64,000 nucleotides of DNA, taken from Mycolicibacterium goodii. Lineage in GTDB: Bacteria; Actinomycetota; Actinomycetes; Mycobacteriales; Mycobacteriaceae. Location: contig NZ_CP092364.2 of the NCBI RefSeq assembly GCF_022370755.2, positions 2,604,001-2,668,000 on the forward strand, in the 5' to 3' direction. The first letter of the stretch is position 1. Each line of letters begins with the position of its first letter. Of the stretch, positions 41,544 to 50,369 are shown one piece after another. The translations under genes were made by a program, and so were the position numbers. A model generated the notes under the pieces. That model saw nothing but the letters and a program-made list of their open reading frames with translations. It searched no databases and was not told where the DNA came from.

Positions 41544-42916
41544 TCGGCCAGACTGCTCAGGTAGTCCGCCCAGTCGAGGCTGTCGACCGGGTTGGCGCGG
41601 CGGACATCTGGAGTGTCCTCGGGGAAGGTCCGCGCAGGCCCTGGCCCCGACCCCCGGGTCTCGAACCGCACCGTCATGACGCCGTGTCCGGCGCCTTGGA
41701 CCCACCCGTGGCCCAGCTCGGAGTGCACGACGTCGTCACCGATGCGCCAGCGCGCCGTCGGCGATGACGGTGCCGTCTGGACCGATTCGACCTGTGCCGC
41801 CGGATCGGGAAGGTCCTCGGACTGCTCAAGATCCGGGAACAACGATTCCTGACGGATATCGGACAGTCCCGAAAAGCCGACGCCGACAAGCCGTATCGGG
41901 CCGATCTCGACGGGGTCCAACAGAAGCCGGCGCGCGGTGCCGATCAGGGTGGCCGCCTCGGTCGTGGCGTAGGCGAGAGTTGCCGACCGCGTGAGGGTGC
42001 TCATGTCGGACTTCTTCAGCTTGACCGTGACGGTACGGGCGCCGCGGCCGTCCTTTTCCAGGCGGCGGTGCGCGTGCTCACCGATCGGACCGATGGCCTC
42101 CTGCAGTTGGGCGAGCGTCGTGAGGTCCTCCGGGAACGTCGACTCGGCGCTGATCTGCTTGGCTTCGGCACGTTCGGTGACGGGCCGGTCGTCGATGCCG
42201 CGTGCCAGCCGGTGCAGTGCGGGCCCGATCGTCGTTCCGAGCACGCTCGCCGCCTCGGTTTCGGTCAACGCCGCGAACGCGCCGATGGTCTCGATGCCGA
42301 GGCGATGCAGCCGGTCCTCGGCCACCGGCCCGATGCCCCACAGCCGGCGGACCGGCAAACCGTGCAGCAGCGAGGTCTCCTCGGCCGGGCGCACCACCCG
42401 GACCCCGTCGGGCTTGGCCAGACCCGAGGCGATCTTCGCGATCTGCTTGCCCGACCCCGCACCGACCGAGGCCACCAGGCCCGTCTGATCGAGCACCTCG
42501 GCACGCAACCGTTCACAGAACGCCTCGACATCGGCCGCGTCGGCGCCGGCCAGTTCGGTCGGCTCACCGAACGCCTCGTCGAACGACAGCTGTTCGAGTA
42601 CCGGGACGATGCCGCGCACGGTGTCGAGGGCGCGACGGCTCGCCACGCTGTAGACCGCGCCGCGCGGCGGCAGCACCACCGCAGGGGCCCCGACGAGCCT
42701 GCGGGCCTGATGCATCGGCATCGCCGAGCGTGCGCCGTATCGGCGGGCCTCGTAGCTGGCGCCGGCAACCACGCCACGCCCGCCGAGACCGCCCACCAGA
42801 ACCGGCCGCCCGCGCAGTGTTGGCCTGGTCAACTGCTCCACGGAGGCGAAGAACGCGTCCATGTCCAGATGCAGGACCCATCTGCGGCTCGCGGTCCGAG
42901 CGACGGTGCCCTCCAT
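41525..42916 (-). CDS. dinB: DNA polymerase IV (Y-family) with C-terminal extension
   Basis: 463 aa. Catalytic motifs are [15 protein letters not shown] near residue 15, [18 protein letters not shown] near 50 and SFDEAFGEP near 105; the HhH region is [17 protein letters not shown] near 190. A clamp-binding motif QESLF is near residue 360. A further 90 residues contain [18 protein letters not shown], resembling the Tudor-like VxHxxFGxGxV fold seen at the end of UvrD-type helicases. The start is ATG 42916, with TAGCAT 8 nt upstream. Error-prone lesion bypass is the family role. Confidence 0.92.
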   Translation of the reverse strand: MEGTVARTASRRWVLHLDMDAFFASVEQLTRPTLRGRPVLVGGLGGRGVVAGASYEARRYGARSAMPMHQARRLVGAPAVVLPPRGAVYSVASRRALDTVRGIVPVLEQLSFDEAFGEPTELAGADAADVEAFCERLRAEVLDQTGLVASVGAGSGKQIAKIASGLAKPDGVRVVRPAEETSLLHGLPVRRLWGIGPVAEDRLHRLGIETIGAFAALTETEAASVLGTTIGPALHRLARGIDDRPVTERAEAKQISAESTFPEDLTTLAQLQEAIGPIGEHAHRRLEKDGRGARTVTVKLKKSDMSTLTRSATLAYATTEAATLIGTARRLLLDPVEIGPIRLVGVGFSGLSDIRQESLFPDLEQSEDLPDPAAQVESVQTAPSSPTARWRIGDDVVHSELGHGWVQGAGHGVMTVRFETRGSGPGPARTFPEDTPDVRRANPVDSLDWADYLSSLADYQSTP

Positions 42917-42924
42917 ACCAGCAG

Positions 42925-42942
42925 ATGCTAAGGGGCTACCCT
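42925..42942. promoter_or_regulatory. Divergent leaderless -10 elements of dinB and the S4 gene
   Basis: TAGCAT on the minus strand (42925-42930) lies 8 nt before the dinB ATG at 42916. TACCCT on the plus strand (42937-42942) lies 7 nt before the S4-protein ATG at 42950. The start codons are only 33 bp apart, so the -35 regions of each promoter must fall inside the other transcription unit. Confidence 0.5.
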
Positions 42943-42949
42943 GACCGGC

Positions 42950-43177
42950 ATGACGCCGGACGACGTGCCGATCCGCGACGACACCATCCGCCTGGGCCAG
43001 TTCCTGAAGCTGGCCGCGCTGATCGACACCGGGGCCGACGCCAAGGCCGTGATCGCCGATGGTCAGGTCACCGTCAACGGCGAGGTCGAACTGCGACGCG
43101 GCCGTCAACTCCACCCCGGCGACCGGGTCGCGATCGGACCCCGCTCGGCGCGTGTGACGCGGGCGGCAGGCGCCTGA
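42950..43177 (+). CDS. S4-domain RNA-binding protein (YbcJ-like)
   Basis: 75 aa, a free-standing S4 domain. [42 protein letters not shown] matches the alpha-L RNA-binding fold across nearly the whole protein. A 5-residue basic tail precedes an Ala-rich end. It probably binds structured RNA or ribosomes; the partner is unknown. It is divergent from dinB and appears leaderless. Confidence 0.85.
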   Translation: MTPDDVPIRDDTIRLGQFLKLAALIDTGADAKAVIADGQVTVNGEVELRRGRQLHPGDRVAIGPRSARVTRAAGA

Positions 43178-43192
43178 TTCGTCGAGTGTGAA

Positions 43193-43229
43193 CTTGTGTG
43201 CCAGAAAACTCGAAGATTTGGCACACAAG
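43193..43229. terminator. Perfect 11-bp inverted repeat between convergent S4 gene and ileS
   Basis: CTTGTGTGCCA (43193-43203) and TGGCACACAAG (43219-43229) are exact complements around a 15-nt loop. The repeat fills the 68-bp gap between two convergent stops. No strong U-tract follows on either strand. It may be a bidirectional terminator or mRNA 3'-end stabiliser. It is the longest perfect intergenic stem noticed in the window. Confidence 0.55.
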
Positions 43230-43245
43230 CCCACTTTCGCGCAAT

Positions 43246-46200
43246 TCAGGGCTTCATGATCCGGGTCATCTCGACCGGGTAGCCCCGACCGACGGATCCG
43301 GTGAGGGTGTCGCCCTGCCTGGCCACTCCCCCTTCTTGGCCATCATGGCCAGTGGACAGATCTGCACCCAGCGACGGATCGGTTTCGATCTGGAAGTCCA
43401 GCGCGAGAAGCTCTCTGCCGATGAGGGTTTCGAAATCATCCTTCCAACCCGCCGGCAGTTCGGGAACCGTCAGGCGCAGGCGAATCCGGTCACCCACCTC
43501 AAGCCCACCTTGACGACGGAACTCTTGGAGCTCACGAACGACGTCACGAGCCCAGCCTTCGGCCTCGAGCTCCTCGGTCACCGTGCCGTCCAGCACCACC
43601 AGCCCCGCACCGTCCGGCAGCGCCGCGGTCCATTCCGGGTCGGCCGCGACGAGCTTGGACGTGTACTCGTCGGGCTGCAGCACCACTGGCCCGGCGGTCA
43701 GCGTGCCGTCGGGGTTGACGACGCCCTGCCCCGCCTTGACGGCCTTGATCGCCAGCTGGACATCCTTGCCGATGCGTGGCCCGGCCACGCGGGCGTTGAC
43801 CGCGAGTTCGAAGCGGCCGTAGGCGGGCACGTCGTCGCTGAGCTCGACCGCCTTGACGTTGAGCTCGTCGGCGATCAGATCGGCGAACGGCGCCAGCGAG
43901 GCCGGATCCACGGACTTGTCCAGGGCCACGGTCAGTTTCGGAAGCGGCAGGCGCACACGCAGCTTCTTGGCCTTGCGCAGCGACGAGCCGACCGAGCACA
44001 CCTCGCGCACCTGGTCCATTGCGGCCACCAGGTCTGGATCCTTGGGCAGCACATCGGCTTCGGGCCAATCGGTCAGGTGCACCGACCGCTCACCGGTCAG
44101 CCCCCGCCAGATCACCTCGGTGGCCAACGGCAGCAGCGGTGCGGCCAACCGGCACGTCACCTCCAGCACCGTGTGCAGCGTGTCGATGGCGTCGGTGTCC
44201 TCCTCCCAGAACCGGGACCGTGACCGGCGCACATACCAGTTGGTCAGCGACTCGGCGAACTGGCGCAGCTCGTCGCACGCACCCGAGATGTCGCAGACGT
44301 CGAGTGCGGAGGTGAGGTCGTCGCGCAGTTGCGAGAGCTTGGCCAGGATGTAGCGGTCCAGGACGTGGTTCGAATCGGTGCGCCACCGGCCCTTCTCTGG
44401 AGCGTAGAGCGCCAGGAAGCTGTAGGCGTTCCACAGCGGCAGCAGCACCTGCCGGACACCCTCGCGGATGCCCTGTTCTGTGACGATGAGGTTGCCGCCG
44501 CGCAGGATCGGCGACGCCATCAGGAACCAGCGCATGGCGTCGGAGCCGTCGCGGTCGAACACCTCGCTGACATCCGGGTAGTTGCGCAGCGACTTACTCA
44601 TCTTCTGGCCGTCGTTGCCCAGCACGATGCCGTGGGCCACGCAGGTCTTGAACGCGGGTTTGTCGAACAGCGCCGTGGCCAGGACGTGCAGCGTGTAGAA
44701 CCAGCCGCGGGTCTGACCGATGTACTCGACGATGAAATCGCCTGGGAAATGCGCTTCCTCGCCTGGCCCGCCGTCGAACCAGTCCTTGTTCTCGAACGGG
44801 TAGTGCACCTGTGCATACGGCATCGAGCCCGAGTCGAACCACACGTCGAGCACGTCCTCGATGCGACGCATGGTCGATCTGCCGGTCGGATCATCGGGAT
44901 TCGGTCGGGTCAGCTGGTCGATGAACGGTCGGTGCAGGTTGTCGGGGCGGACACCGAAATCGCGTTCCAGCTCGTCGAGGCTGCCGTAGACGTCGATGCG
45001 CGGGTAGGCGGGATCGTCGGACTTCCACACCGGGATCGGGGTGCCCCAGTAGCGGTTTCGTGAGATCGACCAGTCCCTGGCGCCTTCCAGCCACTTCCCG
45101 AACTGACCGTCTTTGACGTGCTCGGGATACCACGTGATCTGCTGGTTGAGTTCCACCATGCGGTCACGGAACTCGGTCACACGGACGAACCACGACGACA
45201 CCGCGCGGTAGATCAGCGGGTTGCGGCAACGCCAGCAGTGCGGATACGAGTGCTCATAGGTCTCGTGCCGCAGCACCACCGCGCCGTTGACCCCGGCGGA
45301 CCCGTCGCCGTTCTTCAGATCGCGGATGATCTGCGGGTTGGCGTCGAACACCTGCTGACCCGCGTAGTCGGGCACCGATTCGTCGAACCGGCCCTTGGAG
45401 TCGACCGGGGTGACCGCCACGATGTCGGCGAGGTCGGCGGTCGCCTTGTCGTCCTCACCGTAGGCGGGCGCCATGTGGACGATGCCGGTGCCGTCCTCGG
45501 TGCTGACGAAGTCGGCGGACAGCACCTGAAAAGCGTTGGGCGAGTCCATGAAATACGGGAACGGCGGCACGTAGCGGGTGCCGAGCAGGTCCCGTCCCGT
45601 GAAGGTCGCCAGGACCGTGGGCTCCTCACCCAGTTCTCTGGCGTAGGCGCCAAGGCGTGCCTCGGCCAGCAGGTACCGCCGTCCATCGGTGCCCTCGACC
45701 TGGACATAGGTGATGTCGGGGCCGACGGCCACGGCCTGGTTGCTCGGCAGCGTCCACGGCGTGGTGGTCCAGATCAGCAGGTGCGTGCCTGCCAGCGCGC
45801 CCTCGTCGATGCGGAAGCCGACCGTGAGTGCCGGGTCCTGCCTGCTCTGGTAGACGTCGTCGTCCATGCGCAGCTCGTGGCTGGACAGCGGTGTCTCGTC
45901 GTTCCAGCAGTAGGGCAGCACGCGGTTGCCCTCGTAGGCCAACCCCTTGTCCCACAATTGCTTGAACGCCCAGATCACCGACTCCATGAACGGCAGGTCG
46001 AGCGTCTTGTAGTCGTTGTCGAAGTCGACCCAGCGGGCCTGCCGGGTGACGTACGCCTTCCACTCGTTGGTGTACTTCAGCACCGACGCGCGGCACGCGT
46101 CGTTGAACTTCTCGATGCCCATCTCTTCGATTTGGGCCTTGTCGGTGATACCGAGTTGGCGCTGCACCTCGAGTTCGGCGGGAAGACCGTGGGTGTCCCA

Positions 46201-46455
46201 CCCGAACCGGCGCTCCACCTTGTAGCCGCGCATGGTCCGGTAGCGGGGAACGATGTCCTTGACGTAGCCGGTCAGCAGGTGGCCGTAGTGCGGCAGGCCG
46301 TTGGCGAACGGCGGGCCGTCGTAGAAGACGTATTCCTCAGCGCCTTCGCGCCGCTCGACGCTGGCGCGGAACGTGTCGTCCTTCGCCCAGTAGTCGAGCA
46401 CCTCGAGCTCGCGCTCGGGGAAGTTCGGTGCAGCCGGCTTGGGATAGGCGGTCAC
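43246..46455 (-). CDS. ileS: Isoleucyl-tRNA synthetase, eukaryote-like type
   Basis: 1069 aa class I synthetase. HIGH appears as PHYGH near residue 57 and KMSKS near 620. A WCRNP zinc-type segment in the [13 protein letters not shown] neighbourhood precedes the CP1 editing domain region. The length and motif spacing resemble the eukaryotic/archaeal-like IleRS found in mycobacteria, a type associated with natural mupirocin tolerance. The start is GTG 46455 with AGGAG 9 nt upstream. Expression should be under the T-box directly upstream. Confidence 0.95.
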   Translation of the reverse strand: MTAYPKPAAPNFPERELEVLDYWAKDDTFRASVERREGAEEYVFYDGPPFANGLPHYGHLLTGYVKDIVPRYRTMRGYKVERRFGWDTHGLPAELEVQRQLGITDKAQIEEMGIEKFNDACRASVLKYTNEWKAYVTRQARWVDFDNDYKTLDLPFMESVIWAFKQLWDKGLAYEGNRVLPYCWNDETPLSSHELRMDDDVYQSRQDPALTVGFRIDEGALAGTHLLIWTTTPWTLPSNQAVAVGPDITYVQVEGTDGRRYLLAEARLGAYARELGEEPTVLATFTGRDLLGTRYVPPFPYFMDSPNAFQVLSADFVSTEDGTGIVHMAPAYGEDDKATADLADIVAVTPVDSKGRFDESVPDYAGQQVFDANPQIIRDLKNGDGSAGVNGAVVLRHETYEHSYPHCWRCRNPLIYRAVSSWFVRVTEFRDRMVELNQQITWYPEHVKDGQFGKWLEGARDWSISRNRYWGTPIPVWKSDDPAYPRIDVYGSLDELERDFGVRPDNLHRPFIDQLTRPNPDDPTGRSTMRRIEDVLDVWFDSGSMPYAQVHYPFENKDWFDGGPGEEAHFPGDFIVEYIGQTRGWFYTLHVLATALFDKPAFKTCVAHGIVLGNDGQKMSKSLRNYPDVSEVFDRDGSDAMRWFLMASPILRGGNLIVTEQGIREGVRQVLLPLWNAYSFLALYAPEKGRWRTDSNHVLDRYILAKLSQLRDDLTSALDVCDISGACDELRQFAESLTNWYVRRSRSRFWEEDTDAIDTLHTVLEVTCRLAAPLLPLATEVIWRGLTGERSVHLTDWPEADVLPKDPDLVAAMDQVREVCSVGSSLRKAKKLRVRLPLPKLTVALDKSVDPASLAPFADLIADELNVKAVELSDDVPAYGRFELAVNARVAGPRIGKDVQLAIKAVKAGQGVVNPDGTLTAGPVVLQPDEYTSKLVAADPEWTAALPDGAGLVVLDGTVTEELEAEGWARDVVRELQEFRRQGGLEVGDRIRLRLTVPELPAGWKDDFETLIGRELLALDFQIETDPSLGADLSTGHDGQEGGVARQGDTLTGSVGRGYPVEMTRIMKP

Positions 46456-46685
46456 TGATGTCGTCTCCTGTGCCCATGTCGCGGTTCCCGCGACAGAAAC
46501 CGAATGTTCAAGGCACGGGGACGACGGTCGCGCCGGTGCGCGAGCGCCGCGGTACCACCCCGCTTGCGCGCACGACGTGCGCGCCGCTCAACTCATGGGC
46601 GATGACGGGCCCACCCGTTCGGTTCTACTGGGCTTGCGAGCTGTTCTTCCGAAGGCTCCCCGGTGATGGCCGGATCAGCGCCGAT
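46456..46685 (-). ncRNA. T-box riboswitch of ileS
   Basis: The minus strand carries GGTGGTACCGCG (46548-46559), the conserved T-box sequence that pairs with uncharged tRNA. It continues to a hairpin GTCGCGG-ttc-CCGCGAC (46478-46494) directly before the ileS AGGAG (46465-46469). This layout fits the translational T-boxes known for actinobacterial ileS, in which uncharged tRNA-Ile frees the ribosome site. AGTAGAACCGAACGGG near 46620 belongs to the linker. The specifier (an ATC codon) cannot be fixed by eye. The transcript start is predicted from the upstream -10. Confidence 0.88.
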
Positions 46686-46691
46686 GCACCA

Positions 46692-46697
46692 ATACTA
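46692..46697 (-). promoter_or_regulatory. Candidate -10 of the ileS T-box transcript
   Basis: TAGTAT on the minus strand fits TANNNT and places the RNA start near 46685, just ahead of the predicted T-box stem I. Confidence 0.45.
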
Positions 46698-46725
46698 ATG
46701 AGTGGTGCAAATCCGTCCGCACCGC

Positions 46726-47295
46726 CTACCCGGAGGTGACCTCGATCAGCGCGAGCGGGAACTGGTCGGCCAGCTCCTCTACCGTGTACCGGTCGAAACT
46801 GCGCGTGTCGTAGGACCAGTCGACGCGCAGATGTGAATCGGCGGCGTGATCGACGTGTACGCACAAGCCGTACTCACCGACGGAGCCGGCGCCGCCGCTG
46901 TTGATGCGCAGTGCCACGTCGGCGCGTGGACGCGCCTCGGCCGTGCTGACCGTCGAGCGGGCCGTCGCGAGCAGTTCGACACCCGAGAGGTCACGACGGC
47001 TCACGCACGGGACCACGACGCGCCTGCGGGCATTCGGCTGCCCATCGCTGTCAAGGTCGACCGTGAGAAGCCCCTCACCCACCGTGCGGGCGACGGTGCG
47101 CCCCAGCGCGGCCAGCACGATCTCCTCGGTGGTGCATCCGAGGGCCTCGCGCGCACCCGCGAGTTCGGCGGCGAGCACGTCACCGAGCGCTGTCGACATC
47201 ATCGACGTGTCGGCAAGGCCCGCAGGCCCGGCGGCGTCGCGATCAGCAATCCAGCTCCGCACACCCGACGTGCCGGCCAACAAGGGAGCAGCCAT
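46726..47295 (-). CDS. Condensation-domain-like protein (C-terminal half only)
   Basis: 189 aa resembling the C-terminal part of NRPS/Pap condensation domains. TTEEIVLAALGRTVARTVG near residue 70, the RDLSGVELLATARS stretch, and VDWSYDTRSFDRYTVEELADQF at the end match that fold. The N-terminal half with the catalytic HHxxxDG is absent, so it should not be an active condensation enzyme. The start is ATG 47295, supported by TACCGT 7 nt upstream. It lies directly upstream of the ileS T-box on the same strand. Its role is unknown. Confidence 0.65.
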   Translation of the reverse strand: MAAPLLAGTSGVRSWIADRDAAGPAGLADTSMMSTALGDVLAAELAGAREALGCTTEEIVLAALGRTVARTVGEGLLTVDLDSDGQPNARRRVVVPCVSRRDLSGVELLATARSTVSTAEARPRADVALRINSGGAGSVGEYGLCVHVDHAADSHLRVDWSYDTRSFDRYTVEELADQFPLALIEVTSG

Positions 47296-47302
47296 GCTGT
47301 CA

Positions 47303-47308
47303 ACGGTA
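47303..47308 (-). promoter_or_regulatory. -10 hexamer (leaderless) of the condensation-like gene
   Basis: TACCGT on the minus strand ends 7 nt before ATG 47295 with no Shine-Dalgarno between. Confidence 0.5.
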
Positions 47309-47314
47309 GCCAAT

Positions 47315-47336
47315 ATGTCCCAGATTTGGGAGACAT
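47315..47336. promoter_or_regulatory. Inverted repeat in the 47296-47440 intergenic region
   Basis: ATGTCCCA (47315-47322) and TGGGA-GA-CAT (47327-47336) pair around GATT with a two-base insertion. It covers the expected -35 region of the condensation-like gene, so it could be an operator. The binding protein is unknown; the divergent HTH protein is a natural candidate. Confidence 0.45.
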
Positions 47337-47428
47337 GTGCCAAAAGTCTTACACGCTTGTCAATAAAGGCACTTTTGGCCGGCGGGACTTTGCGGCGGTG
47401 TTCGTCGCCAATCGGCCGATATCGGGTT

Positions 47429-47434
47429 TATGGT
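47429..47434 (+). promoter_or_regulatory. -10 hexamer (leaderless) of the HTH gene
   Basis: TATGGT fits TANNNT and lies exactly 6 nt before GTG 47441. It points to that GTG as start rather than the GTG directly before it. Confidence 0.55.
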
Positions 47435-47440
47435 GTGGTG

Positions 47441-47797
47441 GTGCCACGCACCGACGAGAACGGCCGCCAGCTCAAGGCCTTGCTCGATTACCTGCTGGAC
47501 GGCGAAATCGACGCCAAGGCGATTTACACCGCCCTCGGCGTGTCGAGCAGTACCTATTACCGGCGTATCAAAGAGCCCGACTACCCCAATGCCGAGGAAC
47601 TGCGCCAGGTCGCCGATCGGTTCGACCTCAGCTACCCCGACCTGCAGATCCGGTTCGGCCTCATGAGCCGTCAGGAGGTCTGGCACTACGTGGAGTCGTC
47701 CCAGGTCACCGTGGCGCCGGTCGAGACCGCCACCCGGGTGAGCCGGCCCAGGAAACTCTCCGAGCTGACTCCGCGGCTCGACGCGCCTCCCCTGTAG
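47441..47797 (+). CDS. Small helix-turn-helix protein
   Basis: 118 aa. The central part (residues 8-75) is helical with an HTH-like stretch, DAKAIYTALGVSSSTYYRRIKEPDYPNAEELRQVADRF, resembling Xre-type or phage-repressor DNA-binding domains. WHYVES and a basic PRKLSEL tail follow. It is not a named family to me. It is divergent from the condensation-like gene and is followed 41 bp later by a membrane protein gene on the same strand, with which it likely forms a pair. Confidence 0.65.
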   Translation: MPRTDENGRQLKALLDYLLDGEIDAKAIYTALGVSSSTYYRRIKEPDYPNAEELRQVADRFDLSYPDLQIRFGLMSRQEVWHYVESSQVTVAPVETATRVSRPRKLSELTPRLDAPPL

Positions 47798-47838
47798 TCC
47801 ACGTTGCCGACCAGCAATCTCCGCCGAGGCGAACTCTG

Positions 47839-48570
47839 ATGTCCCTAGCAATTCTCATCGCGATCACACTCATCTGCGTCGCGTGGAGCTTGTGGATTCG
47901 ACGCGTCACGTGGACCTGCCGGTGGGAGGTCGCGGCGACGCTCAACGTCGCCCTTCAGGGCCTTGCGGTTCTGCTGATGTCCCCGTTCGCATCCGAAACC
48001 GTGGGGCAGTTCCTGTACAACCTGACCGGCAAGTGGAACCTCGAGGACTACATCGGCCACGACTGCTACATCGTCGCGGCCTCGGCGGTCGTGTACAACG
48101 CGCTCGGCCGCCTGCAGGACGACCACGCGATGCAGCAGTCGTTCAAGCAGTACGTCGAACGCCCGGCCACGATCTGCATTCCCGTGCTACTCGCGACGTT
48201 CTCGCTGGGCAACGGAGCCGCGGTGTACCGTCCCGATTTCTTCCAGGTGCCCACCGACCTCTGGCTGGGCGTCTACTGGACGATTCTCTGCAGCGTCCTG
48301 ATCTATCTGTTGGTGTACGGCGCGCGTGCGATCTTGATCTTGCGCCGCGATCCCCGCTCGCGGCGAATCGCCAACATATATCTGGCTGCGTCGGTCAGCG
48401 GAATCATCGCCTGCGTGGTGCGTCTCGTGACGACATTCATGCCGGAATTGCAACCGGTCGAAAATGGCAGGCTCGTGTGGGTTTTCGCGTGCATCTGTGG
48501 TGCCGTTTTCGCACTCGCGTCGGCACATTCCTGGCGGATCAAGACCCGCTGGCTGACCCCGTCCCGGTGA
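47839..48570 (+). CDS. Seven-helix membrane protein, uncharacterised
   Basis: 243 aa, with about seven hydrophobic helices starting at residue 2 (LAILIAITLICVAWSLW). Hydrophilic loops contain GKWNLEDYIGHDCYIV and QDDHAMQQSFKQYVERPA. A basic RRDPRSRRIANIY loop precedes helix six. No transporter motif is visible. Its place behind a small HTH protein suggests a regulated membrane unit; similar pairs are common in mycobacteria. Function unknown. Confidence 0.65.
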   Translation: MSLAILIAITLICVAWSLWIRRVTWTCRWEVAATLNVALQGLAVLLMSPFASETVGQFLYNLTGKWNLEDYIGHDCYIVAASAVVYNALGRLQDDHAMQQSFKQYVERPATICIPVLLATFSLGNGAAVYRPDFFQVPTDLWLGVYWTILCSVLIYLLVYGARAILILRRDPRSRRIANIYLAASVSGIIACVVRLVTTFMPELQPVENGRLVWVFACICGAVFALASAHSWRIKTRWLTPSR

Positions 48571-48613
48571 CCGAGGGCCGGCCGTCGCTTACATCATCAC
48601 CACACCGAAACGG

Positions 48614-49879
48614 CTATCCGGCGACCGGCTTGGAGAACTCGTAGGGCGCCGCCCCGAGATCGGGCACCGGCTGGAACCCGCGCTTGCGCGCACGGGCGAC
48701 GTCGTTGCGGATCAGCGCCCCAAGACCGACGAAGGCGCCCATGTCGAACACCATCGGCGTCAACAACCGGTTGTGCACGAAACCGACCGCCAGACCGCTG
48801 GCCGGGTCCGCCCAGCCCACCGAGCCGCCGAGCCCGACGTGACCGAAGCCGGCCATGACACCGAACGGCACCGAGTGGTAGCCGAGATGGAACGCCAGTG
48901 GCACACCGATGTTGCGGTCCGGGATCAGGCTCCGGCGTCCGGTCAGGCCCGCCACGGTCGACGCGGACAGGAAATCGGTACCGTCCAACCGGCCCCCGTT
49001 GGCCACCGCCCCGTACACCTTGGCCAGGCCGCGCGCCGTCGCGACGCCGTTGGCAGCCGGAATCTCGGCGTCCAGGAACGGCGTATCACCCTGCACCAGC
49101 GACATCACACCGGGGCAGTACGTGGAGCCGAAGAACCCGGAGAACTCCAGGGCCGCGAACTTGGGCGCCAAGAAGTCGAACACATGGTTGGGCCAGGTGC
49201 GCTGCGGGCCGAGGATCTGGGCGGCCCGCGTCGGCGCGCCGACGGGGGGCCTGCCGAGATGGATGCCGTCGGTGTTCAGCGGCTCTGCCAGTTCCCTCCG
49301 GAACAACTCACGCATGCCGTGCCCGGTGACGGCACGCACAAGACCCGACATCAACCAGCCGTATGTGAGCGCGTGATAGGCCGATCTGCCGTAGAGCAGA
49401 CGGTTGACCGGCGTGTCCGCGATACGGGCCTCCATGACGCGGTGATCGAGCAGATCGGCCTTGCTGACCCCGTTGAGCTGGCTCAACCCTGCCCGGTGCT
49501 GCATGACCTCACGAACGGTGATGTGAGCCTTGCCCTTCGCCGCGAACTCCGGCCAGTACGCGCTGACCGGGGTGTCGTACTCGATCAGTCCCCGGTCGGC
49601 CAACCGGTGGATGACCGTCGAGGCCAGGCCCTTGGTCGCGGAGAACACCATCGCGCCCGTGTCGGCGGTCCAGAACTCGGTGCCTGCGCGGTCGGAGTAG
49701 CCCTTCCAGATGTCGACGAGCGGCTGACCGTCCTGGTAGACCGCGAGCGCTCCCCCGCCGAATCGGCGGCCCGGGAACAACCGCGCGAAGGCCCGCACCG
49801 TGCAGGCGAAGCTCGGATCCGCCGCGCCTTGTACGCCGTGTGGGAGCGCCACGTCGCGCCCCTGGTTGTGACCGGACAC
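48614..49879 (-). CDS. lipL: Serine beta-lactamase-like esterase
   Basis: 421 aa of the class C beta-lactamase/esterase family. The SxxK nucleophile is SATKGLA near residue 80. The YxN-type Tyr appears as SAYHALTYGWL near 165. HVGLGGSVGWADP near residue 345 supplies the third motif. Mycobacterial LipL is at this position next to meaB. It probably hydrolyses esters rather than beta-lactams. The start is GTG 49879, with TAAGTT 6 nt upstream and thus leaderless. Confidence 0.85.
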   Translation of the reverse strand: MSGHNQGRDVALPHGVQGAADPSFACTVRAFARLFPGRRFGGGALAVYQDGQPLVDIWKGYSDRAGTEFWTADTGAMVFSATKGLASTVIHRLADRGLIEYDTPVSAYWPEFAAKGKAHITVREVMQHRAGLSQLNGVSKADLLDHRVMEARIADTPVNRLLYGRSAYHALTYGWLMSGLVRAVTGHGMRELFRRELAEPLNTDGIHLGRPPVGAPTRAAQILGPQRTWPNHVFDFLAPKFAALEFSGFFGSTYCPGVMSLVQGDTPFLDAEIPAANGVATARGLAKVYGAVANGGRLDGTDFLSASTVAGLTGRRSLIPDRNIGVPLAFHLGYHSVPFGVMAGFGHVGLGGSVGWADPASGLAVGFVHNRLLTPMVFDMGAFVGLGALIRNDVARARKRGFQPVPDLGAAPYEFSKPVAG

Positions 49880-49885
49880 ACATCA

Positions 49886-49891
49886 AACTTA
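49886..49891 (-). promoter_or_regulatory. -10 hexamer (leaderless) of lipL
   Basis: TAAGTT on the minus strand ends 6 nt before GTG 49879. The 75-bp gap here is notably AT-rich for this genome. Confidence 0.5.
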
Positions 49892-49954
49892 CGCGCCACG
49901 TCGGCAAATTCTCTATGCGTTACCTATCTGTTAACTATGACGCGGCCAGTAATG

Positions 49955-50305
49955 TCATTCGATGGGCTTGTCATCGACCTTGAAGTCGATGCTGACCCGG
50001 GCATCCGCCCCTCGGCCCTCGATGCCGTCGACCTTCGCGGTGACCCCGATCTTCGTGCCGTCCTTGGCTGTCAGCACACACCGTTGCGTCGCACCGACTT
50101 CGCCGACGATTCCGTCCTCGCAGATCACAGACTTGGCTTTCCGCTTCGCGGCGGCTTCGAGTTTCTTCTTGGCAAGCGTCTGCAGCTCGGCCTTGGCGAC
50201 CGTTGGCTGGCTACCACCCGTCGCCTCGCCACCACACGCGGCGAGCAACAATGCGGCAACCGTCCCGCCGATGGCCACAACAGCACGGGACCTCATATCC
50301 GTCAT
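49955..50305 (-). CDS. DUF4333-type lipoprotein
   Basis: 116 aa with a lipobox LLAAC at residues 20-24 after a hydrophobic signal, so Cys24 should be lipidated. The mature part has two cysteines (VICEDG and QRCVLT) and the sequence GVTAKVDGIEGRG typical of DUF4333 (mycobacterial CD-like lipoproteins). Function unknown. It is processed by LspA. It lies between meaB and lipL on the same strand. Confidence 0.8.
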   Translation of the reverse strand: MTDMRSRAVVAIGGTVAALLLAACGGEATGGSQPTVAKAELQTLAKKKLEAAAKRKAKSVICEDGIVGEVGATQRCVLTAKDGTKIGVTAKVDGIEGRGADARVSIDFKVDDKPIE

Positions 50306-50369
50306 CGGAACTGCTCACTTTCTGGTGCCGGGTACTGCGGGCGGGATCGGGACGGGCAGCTCACCGTGA

